From the NCBI GenBank assembly GCA_024610705.1, contig JANDEH010000012.1, forward strand, positions 14,880,001 to 14,944,000: a DNA stretch of 64,000 bases, in the 5' to 3' direction. How positions within the stretch are numbered: position 1 is the first letter of the stretch; each line of letters starts with the position of its first letter. The position numbers and the translations under genes are program-made. This document shows positions 55,441-64,000 of this stretch, in pieces. Below the pieces are notes generated by a model. The model was not told where the DNA came from. It was given only the letters and a program-made list of their open reading frames with translations, and ran no database searches. This stretch comes from Tetragnatha versicolor. Its lineage: Eukaryota > Arthropoda > Arachnida > Araneae > Tetragnathidae.

Positions 55441-57235
55441 CAAAAAGTGACCAGGGGGACATTTCTACTCTACAGATTGGAGCTTTTAGTTCTACGTAGT
55501 TTTCGCTGAAGGAAATTAGGCATGAGATACATCGCATAGACAATCTATTTGTTCTAGATCCATAGAGAGCGAAATTCGTTAACAAAGTGGCTGTGAAAAT
55601 TCAGAAACGACAAATAACTCTAAAAGAGATATTGTCTGTTATAGTGGACTTGAATGACCAGATAATGGTTTTAACGGAATTGGATTAAAGCTGTTATTTT
55701 TCATGTTTGTCATGTAGAATTATTTGTGCTGAATTGGACAGATTTTCAATGCAAAAAGTCGACAGATGTATGAGAAAGTTTATCCTCTCTTATAAATATA
55801 GATGAACTCAAATGTACAATTCTTGTTGATTTTGAAAACCTTAAAAAGTTGTGTTGCTGTTTAAAAGTTGTTTTGAAACATTTATAGAAATGTTACTTAA
55901 CATAAGTTCAGCTTATTTTTTGACAAAAACAATGAAGGGCATTTCTTTAAAAAGGACATCTCCTGATTTGTATCATTACTAAAATTCAGGATACTGGTTA
56001 GTTACCTTTTATCTTTAAACTGTTATGTAAAATAGATATGGATGCTTAGATGCCGTTTTATTGTGGCATGTTAATTTTGATGAAAGGTTTATTTTGACTT
56101 TCGTTCTCCTTGACTCTAATGAGATTAGCTTATTCAATCATCAGTATTAAACTTTTGAAAAACAGGACAAAGTACAAAATCGTCTTTAGATAATCTTATG
56201 ATCAATTTACTTTACGAGCTAAAGGTAATAGAAATCAGCCTAAACCAAAACAGAAAAGAAGATTTAAAAACAAAATGATTTTTTATTTGTAAGCAATATG
56301 CACGCAAAAGGGGTTAACTGTTTCAAAATTTTAGTGATAAATAGGAATATTTTGAATTTATTTATGTTAAATCAATATGCATCTTATTCTTGATGTTTAC
56401 TGCTAAACAATTTAATAAGTGCTTAAGGGGCACTAGATAGAATTTCTTTCTTTCTGCACTAGAATTGTTTTTTTACTAAGCAAACAAAAATAAAATCAAA
56501 TTTTTATTTTGGAATGGTTGAAAGTTTTAAAAAATTACTTCATTGTATATTTAAGTTAAGAAATTAGATGCATCAAGGAAGAGTGCAGAAAGTATTTTTG
56601 TGTGAAAATATCTCTCTGTTAAACTTTTGTCTTTAAAGTTTTACAGATGAGTAATGTAAGATATAGAGATCGGAGGATGTTGCTTATTGTATTAAATGTT
56701 TAAGTTAAAGAGTTTAGGTCATTATTTTGTGTGTATAAATTCTACTTTATTTGAAAACTTTAAATACACATAATGTCTATTATTTTTGCACGTTTTTGTC
56801 TAAATCTAATTTATTAGGTAAATAGTTTTTATCAATGTATATAAAAAGTATGTTTAATATTAGTGATTATGCATGAGTTAAATTAATGAAATAAAAATGA
56901 TCGAAGTAAAGACATTATAAATGCACAAAAAAGATATGAAGACAAAACTAAAAATAGCTTCAGATTAGTGTTTTTTTAATTATTGGCATATTACAAGTCA
57001 ATAATTTGTGATAGCTATGTGTATGTATAAGTGTAGAATTGCTTATATAATTAATTGCTTTATATTTTATAGCGCATCTTTTATTTAAGTTCATCAAAAT
57101 TTATCCATTAGTTACTTTTTAAAGTAAATTGGAATTACAGCTCTAAACCAAAGTATTGTAATTTTTAATGATTGTAAGTATTTTTACGTTTGTACTGATG
57201 TATTTTTTGTAAATAAATATATTTGTATAGTAGAA
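55441..57235 (+). other. 3' UTR of the large gene with poly(A) signal
   Basis: No coding frame. AATAAA at 57212-57217 within TTTTTTGTAAATAAATATA is the best terminal signal, giving a 3' UTR of about 1.8 kb. The end is inferred. Several ATTTA/TTTAT words are present, as expected in AT-rich UTRs. Confidence 0.6.
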
Positions 57236-57703
57236 TGAATCTCTTTGACGATTTTCTGTATTGAAAAAATAATTGTCATCTAGTATTACATACTATGAAT
57301 TAATTAAAGGCATTACGGACATATATGTGTATGAAAATTGAGAATTTGAAGGAAACTTTACTTTTGAAAAACTTTTAGAGTAAAAAACAAGAACAATACA
57401 TTATATTCACAAGTTATGAAATGTATTCAAACTTGAATGTTAGTACTTTTTTTATAGCAAAGGGAGTTAGGTAAGCATTTGAGTTGCTGTTAAAATTTTA
57501 CTGTCAAATTTTTGTGTTTGTATTATTCTATTTTTATTATTATAAGGCAAAAAGCATTTCCGTTATAATCTTTGGATTAGAGGGAAGGATCCAGAAAGGA
57601 GTTATTTCGGAGAGATAAATTTTTAATGTGCTTATTCTTCAATCAAAAATAATTAAAAATAAAAAATTTAATTGTTGGTATGAACTGGTGTATTGGTTCC
57701 AAT
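57236..57703. other. Intergenic spacer before the foldback element
   Basis: AT-rich. Nothing seen except the left 9-bp target duplication GGTTCCAAT at 57695-57703. Confidence 0.6.
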
Positions 57704-58901
57704 ACGTCCATGAAGTTGGCCGTGGCGTGTTAGCTGTGGCAAAATTGAATAGTACACATCGTTACTGCTTCGTTACTGCCTGTTACTGCCGCATAAATAA
57801 TCGTTACTGCCTAGGTCCTACTATTAAATTTTTAGCAAAACCTTATGCCACGGCCAGGTTCATGCTAGCCGTGGCACTTTCGGTTTTTAAACAAAAAATG
57901 AGTGTAAGATATTCCTTTTCGTTACTGCCTGTTACTGCCACCAATATTATCGTTACTGCCTAAGCGGATTGGTGTAAAAAATCAACATGTCTGCCACGGC
58001 CAAATTCCATCAGCCGTGGCATGTCCGCAAAATTAAAAACTGATTATGCCATCTTAAATAACTTCGTTACTGCCCGTTACTGCCACATAAATAATCGTTA
58101 CTGCCTCTTTTTGTTTTCAGAAAAAATCAACTTTTTGCCACGGCTAACTTCCACAAGCCGTTTTTCCAGCCGGGCAGAAAAAATGTTTCAAAATCAAACA
58201 AAAAACAGCTTAATGGATCCTATTTCGATACTGCCCGTTACTGGCATCAAAATTTCGTTACTGCCTCCACAAATTTTCAGAAAAAAATCTAAATTTTCGT
58301 TACTGCCTCCTTCAATTTTCAGAAAAAATCAAAATTCTGCCACGGACAGGCCATTTTTGCAGCCGGGCAGAAAAAATGCTTCAAAATCAAACAAAAAACA
58401 GCTTAATGGATCCTATTTCGTTACTGCCACATCAATAATCGTTACTGCCTCCTTCAATTTTCAGAAAAAAATCTAAATTTTCGTTACTGCCTCCTTCAAT
58501 TTTCAGAAAAAATCAAAATTCTGCCACGGACAGGCCATTTTTGCAGCCGGGCAGAAAAAATGCTTCAAAATCAAACAAAAAACAGCTTAATGGATCCTAT
58601 TTCGTTACTGCCACATCAATAATCGTTACTGCCTCCTTCAATTTTCAGAAAAAAATCTAAATTTTCGTTACTGCCTCCTTCAATTTTCAGAAAAAATCAA
58701 AATTCTGCCACGGACAGGCCATTTTTGCAGCCGGGCAGAAAAAATGCTTCAAAATCAAACAAAAAACAGCTTAATGGATCCTATTTCGTTACTGCCCGTT
58801 ACTGCCACATCAATAATCGTTACTGCCTCCTTCAATTTTCAGAAAAAATCTAAATTCTATAAAAATTTATGTTAATACTATCTCTAATAATAATAGATTA
58901 T

Positions 58902-58972
58902 CCTCACGATAATTTACATATTTTTATAATAATAGATTATCATAAAAATATGTAAATTATCGTGAGGATATT
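58902..58972. repeat. Hairpin in the centre of the foldback element
   Basis: ATCCTCACGATAATTTACAT near 58901 is inverted as ATGTAAATTATCGTGAGGAT near 58950, with extra TTTTTAT/ATAAAAA pairing around an AATAATAGATTATC loop. Confidence 0.8.
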
Positions 58973-59139
58973 TGCTTGGGAATTTTAATGTTTTTATGGC
59001 TCAAAACTTTAAGGCATTTGCGGTTTGGGTTAATATTATCCTTTTTGGCGGAATTTTTCAACTATCAAATTTTTGTCAATTGGCACAAAGGGACAAAACA
59101 TTTTTATTAAAAATAAATTAATAACACTCATACAAAGCA

Positions 59140-59335
59140 CTGTAAAATCTTTGAACCCATCCCTAGTAGCAAATTTTTACCCTTTCATTCGCACATCACT
59201 TTTTTACAGGGGGCCCACAGTCAACCATCACCATTCATTCAACACCCATGTCAAAAGGGGATTTGAACCGCTTGTTCTATACCCCAGGAGAAGCCATCCA
59301 GATTTTGAGACCCTCACCAAAATATGACAAACTGA
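59140..59335 (-). mobile_element. Possible SINE piece inside the foldback element
   Basis: On the minus strand GGTTCAAATCCCC (59269-59257) matches a Pol III B box, preceded about 55 bases upstream by TTTGGTGAGGGTCTC, a weak A-box candidate. No flanking duplication or A-rich tail could be fixed. Confidence 0.3.
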
Positions 59336-60653
59336 AATCTTCAAACATTTCCCGTTATAGATTGGCAAACTAAAACGTGTCCCCAAATTGTGTCTATTCA
59401 CAGCAAACGTATGACTAATTGTGACCATTTAAATAGTCTGTGTAATATAAATCGGCGGCTCGCTACTAGTCATATCCCATGGTATTTCTATTGCGTTTCC
59501 ATAGTGAAGAACCGCCTAATCTATTTACACGGGGTATGATAAGCGGTATCCATGTCTGTGTGATTTGTTCTAAAAGTTGATGGAGGCAGTTACGAAAATT
59601 TTTATGGCAAAAACGAGAAGTAACGAAATAGGATACATTAAGCTGTTTTTTGTTTGTTTTGAGGAATTTTTTCTGCCCGGCTGCAAAAATGGCCTGTCCG
59701 TGGCAGAATTTTGTTTTTTTCTGAAAATTGATGAAGGCAGTAACGAAAATTTTGGTGGCAGTAACGGGCAGTAACAAAATAGGATCCATTTAGCTGTATT
59801 TTGTTTGATTTTGAAGCATTTTTTCTGCCCGGCTGCAAAAATGTCCTGTCCGTGGCAGAATTTTGATTTTTTCTGAAAATTGAAGGAGGCAGTAACGAAA
59901 TTTTGATGGCAGTAACGGGCAGTAACGAAATAGGATCCATTAAGCTGTTTTTTGTTTGATTTTGAAGCATTTTTTCTGCCCGGCTGCAAAAATGGCCTGT
60001 CCGTGGCAGAATTTTGATTTTTTCTGAAAATTGGTATAGGCAGTAACGAAAATTTTGATTTTTTTCTGAAAATTTGTGGAGGCAGTAACGAAATTTTGAT
60101 GGCAGTAACGGGCAGTAACGAAATAGGATCCATTAAGCTGCTTTTTGTTTGATTTTGAAACATTTTTTTTCTGCTCGGCTGCAAAAACGGCTTGTGGAAG
60201 TTAGCCGTGGCAGAAAGTTGATTTTTTCTGAAAACAAAAAGAGGCAGTAACGATTATTTATGTGGCAGTAACGGGCAGTAACGAAGTTATTTAAGATGGC
60301 ATAATCAGTTTTTAATTTTGCGGACATGCCACGGCTTATGGAATTTGGCCGTGGCAGACATGTTGATTTTTTACACCAATCCGCTTAGGCAGTAACGATA
60401 ATATTGGTGGCAGTAACAGGCAGTAACGAAAAGGAATATCTTACACTCATTTTTTGTTTAAAAATCGAAAGTGCCACGGCTAGCATGAACCTGGCCGTGG
60501 CATAAGGTTTTGCTAAAAATTTAATAGTAGGACCTAGGCAGTAACGATTATTTATGCGGCAGTAACAGGCAGTAACGAAGCAGTAACGATGTGTACTATT
60601 CAATTTTGCCACAGCTAACACGCCACGGCCAACTTCATGGACGTGGTTCCAAT

Positions 60654-60890
60654 CCTTTCCTTGTGGTGCAATGAACATTTTTAATGTTAAGTAAAAAGTT
60701 AACTTCATTTTTGTTGAAATATGATAAATAATGCACAACTTCTCAGATGCATTTACTACATAGTAAATCCTTACTACATAGTAAAAACATTTACTTGCTC
60801 ATTTTAATTGCTCGTTAAATTTCCTTAACTTGAAATTGTATTTTGCGCAGTTAATCCACAGTTAAAAACTCAATTATCATAACTTAAAAT
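60654..60890. other. Short spacer between the foldback element and the channel gene
   Basis: Contains two copies of TACTACATAGTAAA (about 60750-60785) and nothing else recognised. Confidence 0.5.
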
Positions 60891-60893
60891 CAC

Positions 60894-60899
60894 TTTATT
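60894..60899 (-). terminator. Candidate poly(A) signal of the potassium channel gene
   Basis: TTTATT on the plus strand is AATAAA on the minus strand, about 890 bases past the stop codon at 61787. It is the first hexamer I noticed beyond the tandem repeats. Confidence 0.35.
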
Positions 60900-61204
60900 G
60901 TACTTGATTGTCTTATCAGTTCAATACACATTACGTATCCCAGACACCATGCACCTTCAAGTTAGGAGCCGGAATCTGACGGATCTCATCGTTTAGGCCA
61001 CTTTAGACATTTTGTAATCACCTGGAAGCACAAAGCATTCTCATCATCTGCAAAGAAAACCTAATTTCTTCTTTATCAGCCTACTTTGATATCAACTGGA
61101 ATCAAATAACTAAATTGTTGGCATCTCCATCCTTAAAAACTCGATCATCCACTTCTATTTGTTGCTTTGGAATCTATTGACGAAATTGTTACAAGTCATT
61201 ACGC

Positions 61205-61786
61205 ATAATCATCTTCAATTTCTTTGTCACTATTAATTTCAATCTTCATCTCTCTCGTCACGAAACTTACTCATCAGTACATATCTTCATAATCGTCATC
61301 AGACAAAATCCCAATCATCTTCCCAATCCCATCATCGTATACCATAACCCAAATAGTCTTCAATTTCTTTGTCACAATTCATATATCAATCTTCATCGCC
61401 TCGAAACCTACTCATCACATATCCCATCAAAATCCCAATCATCTTCCCAATCCCATCATCGTATACCATAACCCAAATAGTCTTCAATTTCTTTGTCACA
61501 ATTCATATATCAATCTTCATCGTCACGAAACCTACTCATCACATATCCCATCAAAATCCCAATCATCTTCCCAATCCCATCATCGTATACCATAACCCAA
61601 ATAGTCTTCAATTTCTTTGTCACAATTCATATATCAATCTTCATCGCCACGAAACCTACTCATCACATATCCCATCAAAATCCCAATCATCTTCCCAATC
61701 CCATCATCGTATACCATAACCCAAATAGTCTTCAATTTCTTTGTCACAATTCATATATCAATCTTCATCGTCACGAAACCTACTCA
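61205..61786 (-). repeat. 124-bp tandem repeat in the channel 3' UTR, derived from the coding end
   Basis: Unit starts at 61361, 61485, 61609 and 61733 are exactly 124 bp apart, with only one or two differences between units. A diverged copy precedes them (about 61210-61330). The last unit runs into the coding region: the block AAAATCCCAATC(A/C)TCTTCCCAATC is part of every unit and also encodes the channel's IGKRIGIL, and GAGTAGGTTTCGT(G/A/C) follows the stop in both. So the array arose by amplifying a segment that spans the stop codon. Confidence 0.92.
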
Positions 61787-62365
61787 TCACATATCATCAT
61801 CGTCGTCATCGTCATCAGACAAAATCCCAATCCTCTTCCCAATCGTCCTCATGGACTTGGTCACCTCCTCCTGCACCAAATTGAAGGACATGGCGAGCAG
61901 CGCCATCCCGAACAACAAATATAAGGAGCAGAGCCCGAGCGCCAGCTGGGCATTCTCGGACAGCACCGCCCCTCCAGGGACCATGTCCCCGAACCCAATC
62001 GTGGTCAAGGTGATGAAGCAGAAGTAGCAACTGTCCGAATACTCCCACCCTTCCCAGTAGGAGAAGAGGACTGCCCCTCCGCAGATGTAGCCGACCACAA
62101 TGGATATGCAGAGGGCGATTGGCACGCTGGCCTGTTCCTGGTCCTCCTTCTCTGAGCTGACCACTGAGGAGGCCAGCTCGAAGTCGTCGAGGAAGGCGGA
62201 GGAGGTGGCCTCCAGGCGGCCGGAGGGCTGACGCATGATGGGGGAGCGGTGGTAGGAGTCCAGCGTGTTCAGCCGGTGGATGGGGTGTTGGTCGGGGGTG
62301 TCCGTTGGGGGCAGGGCGTATTTGTTGGAGATGATGGGCACGCGGTAGGCGTCGGTCACTTCGGC
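61787..62365 (-). CDS. Two-pore domain potassium channel, last coding exon (TWIK-like)
   Basis: Acceptor CCTACTTCCAG precedes the exon (phase 0, first codons AEVTDAYRV). The 192 codons hold a hydrophilic linker, the third transmembrane helix (VPIALCISIVVGYICGG), the second pore loop with selectivity filter TLTTIGFGDMVPG, the fourth helix (LALGLCSLYLLFGMALLAM) and a cytoplasmic tail (FNLVQEEV). It ends in an Asp tract before TGA at 61789-61787. These channels carry background K+ current and set resting potential. The first half (M1-P1-M2) must lie beyond 62365, outside or undetected. The exon is strongly GC-rich at third positions compared with its surroundings. The tail is short and unusual because the coding end merges into a tandem repeat. 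Confidence 0.95.
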   Translation of the reverse strand, partial: AEVTDAYRVPIISNKYALPPTDTPDQHPIHRLNTLDSYHRSPIMRQPSGRLEATSSAFLDDFELASSVVSSEKEDQEQASVPIALCISIVVGYICGGAVLFSYWEGWEYSDSCYFCFITLTTIGFGDMVPGGAVLSENAQLALGLCSLYLLFGMALLAMSFNLVQEEVTKSMRTIGKRIGILSDDDDDDDDM

Positions 62366-62476
62366 CTGGAAGTAGGAATGGAGTTGGGATCATTGTTATT
62401 TTTACTAAGATATATAAAGGTAACTTTAACTACTTTGTATAACATCAATCATGATTGGAAAAATTAGGCTTTTTAA
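62366..62476 (-). other. Intron of the channel gene, exon-proximal part
   Basis: Begins (minus strand) with the acceptor at 62366-62367. No further channel exon was found between here and 64000. Confidence 0.7.
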
Positions 62477-62478
62477 TA

Positions 62479-63651
62479 TTGGGTTGTCCCATAAGTTCTG
62501 TTACTTTTTACAAAGTTTTGTGTTTGAAAATTTTTTTTGAAAAAATGGCAATAGGTGGAGATTTCAAAAAAAGGGGATTTTGATGTATGTATATTTATGA
62601 ACATAATGTGTGATTTTGGTAGTTCTCGTGATATTATTTCTTTTCAAAATGGTGGTTTGAAAAAAAGACCGCAGACGACTATTTTCACTCAAATTTTTTC
62701 TTTTGATTAAAAATCTAGGAAGAATGCATAATTCATGACTAAAAAAAGTTTTACTGTATGTTTGAAATGTTTAGTTTAAGATGTCATAGTTTCAAGGTAA
62801 TTCGATAAGTTTAACTTAGGAAATTTTGGTCTCAAACATAACATCTTTTGCAAAAAGCTTACCTCAGTAATGTTAGTCATTTCAAAGAAATTTTCCCGAA
62901 AAAAGCATCAAAATCAATAAAAAAGCTTAGGAAAGAACCAAGTATTCAAAATATGTAGTATATTAAATTATATCTGAACTTAAGTTCAGAAAATAGTGCG
63001 CACAATGCAAGCGCGCAAAGTTTTAGCTTATCAGAATTACACTCGCTGAACTTATGCTAAGCGAACAAAGCAATTATTTGCTTCAGATACGAAAACACTA
63101 CAATAAAAACAACTGGTTGGGATTTAGAAATAAATCAATTCAACAATATTATGAAAAGAGGCTTTCTATGTTTAAACCGTTGAAACAAGCATTATGGTTC
63201 AAAAAACATCTGCCTTAAATTTGCTTCATACCAACTGCTTAGAAAAACAATAGGTGTGCTTTAAAAAACACGTGAAATTGCCAATATATGAAGTTTTAAA
63301 GTCAAAATTTCCTACCTTAAACTTATCGAATCATCTTGAAACTATGACATCTTAATCTTAACATTTCGAATACACAGTAAAACTTTTTTTAGCCATGAAT
63401 TATGCGTTCTTCCTAGTTTTTTAAACAAAAGAAAAAAATTACGCAAAAATCGTCGTTTTTGGTCTTTTTTCAAACCGCCATTTTGAAAAGAAATAATATC
63501 ACGAGAACTACCAAAATCACACATTATGTTCATAAATATGCATATATCAAAATCCCCTTTGTTTGAAATCTCCACCTATTACCAGTTTTTCATAAAAAAT
63601 TTTCAAAGACAAAACTTCGTAAAAAGTAACAGAACTTATGGGACAACCCAA
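62479..63651. mobile_element. 1173-bp mariner-type element with long inverted repeats
   Basis: Ends TTGGGTTGTCCCATAAGTTC and the exact complement GAACTTATGGGACAACCCAA, flanked by TA (62477-62478, 63652-63653). TTGGGTTG...CAACCCAA at TA is the mariner signature. The arms stay similar for about 350 bases each side (for example TCTCGTGATATTATTTCTTTT and its complement). No transposase remains; the 77-aa minus-strand frame at 63342-63575 is arm sequence. It sits in the channel intron. Confidence 0.88.
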
Positions 63652-63653
63652 TA

Positions 63654-64000
63654 TTAATCGAAATTAAAATCAGATAACATTACTTAACATAAATCATTAT
63701 TGTAAGCAGTGTTATTCTTAGGATTTTTTTGGAGGAGTAAAAATACTCCTTGATTTTTTTAGGAGGCGTGAAATTCATTTGTGAGGAGTGAAATACGGAA
63801 ATAGCATAAACTATACATAAAGAGACACATTTCTAATAAAAACGCTTTTCTTAATGGACAAACTGAAATAGAAAAAATGAGAATGCTGTTTTGGTTTTTA
63901 ACAATTAAAGCATCTGTTAATATAAGTAGAAAATATAAAAATTATAAATAAAATAATTTATTTTACATTAAACATTCTAAAGGAAATATTTATTTATTAT
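63654..64000. other. AT-rich end of window, nothing recognised
   Basis: Probably channel intron. A short GGAGGAGTAAAA/GGAGGCGTGAAA/GAGGAGTGAAA repetition at 63730-63795 is the only pattern seen. Confidence 0.5.

Larger units (their letters stand above)
57704..60644. mobile_element. 2941-bp foldback element with 9-bp target duplication, Mutator-like
   Basis: The ends ACGTCCATGAAGTTGGCCGT and its exact complement ACGGCCAACTTCATGGACGT are flanked by perfect GGTTCCAAT at 57695-57703 and 60645-60653 (10 bp if the ambiguous T is counted). Arms of about 1.1 kb (57704-58860 and 59580-60644) are near-identical in inverted orientation and made of CGTTACTGCC(T/C), GCCACGGC and TTTTTGCAGCCGGGCAG words. 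The left arm holds three units of about 185 bp (starting near 58293, 58480 and 58664). The centre (58860-59580) is unique. A 9-bp duplication plus very long inverted repeats fits foldback Mutator-like elements. No transposase, so it needs help in trans. The long open frames here follow from the repeats. Confidence 0.85.

Noticed and set aside
57780..58860. Regularly spaced CGTTACTGCC repeats suggesting a CRISPR-like array
   Set aside because: Repeats are only about 10 bases, spacing is irregular, larger 185-bp units explain them, and the DNA is animal.
57628..60738. Several open frames up to 204 residues in the foldback element
   Set aside because: They are translations of the CGTTACTGCC/GCCACGGC repeats, appear in mirrored pairs in both arms and encode no transposase motif.
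61369..62027. Overlapping plus-strand open frames of 116-143 residues
   Set aside because: They are the 124-bp tandem repeat of the channel 3' UTR read in shifted frames, and antisense to the channel exon.
61815..62393. 192-residue minus-strand frame overlapping the channel exon
   Set aside because: Out-of-frame shadow caused by high GC in the real channel coding sequence; it lacks membrane segments and the pore motif.

Overview
This is eukaryotic nuclear DNA, most likely from an insect or a closely related arthropod. It is strongly AT-rich, genes are split by GT-AG introns, many DNA-transposon families are present together with a tRNA-derived SINE and a LINE remnant, and the three recognisable protein types (APC/C subunit CDC26, a two-pore potassium channel, a large disordered protein) are animal. 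The species cannot be named from sequence alone. No bacterial, viral or CRISPR feature was seen.

Layout. (1) 1-2.7 kb: the 3' end of an unrecognised plus-strand gene (coding exons 1833-1957 and 2173-2280, possibly also 1-65) converges on minus-strand CDC26 (2410-2622). (2) 2.7-31.7 kb: about 29 kb without a recognisable coding gene, packed with transposable elements (nested hAT/pogo pieces, MITEs, a 381-bp SINE with perfect target-site duplications, a Helitron-like terminus, TA-flanked elements of about 1.2 kb, a LINE fragment split by a MITE). Small GC-rich islands (9.3, 12.6, 20.1, 23.6 and 30.1 kb) stand out and may be promoters or 5' untranslated exons. (3) 31.8-57.2 kb: the dominant gene, reconstructed here as nine coding exons (31792-55440, 1722 aa) with a 1.8-kb 3' UTR. 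The start is supported by an upstream in-frame stop, and every junction joins in frame. From exon 3 onward every internal junction is phase 1, so exons 3-7 are symmetric cassettes. Three consecutive exons end in the same 17-residue module (consensus W-[IV]-x-L-S-R-K-L). I do not recognise the protein. (4) 57.7-60.6 kb: a 2.94-kb foldback element with arms of about 1.1 kb and a perfect 9-bp target duplication, Mutator-like. (5) 60.9-62.4 kb: the last exon of a minus-strand two-pore potassium channel. Its stop codon lies inside a 124-bp tandem repeat that continues through the 3' UTR. (6) 62.5-63.7 kb: a mariner-type element with long inverted repeats in the upstream channel intron.

CDC26 acts in the anaphase-promoting complex and the channel in membrane excitability. 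Nothing suggests that the genes form a functional cluster. The most novel content is the modular symmetric-exon gene, the stop-codon-spanning repeat of the channel, and a set of TA-flanked elements in which the terminal motif is iterated internally.
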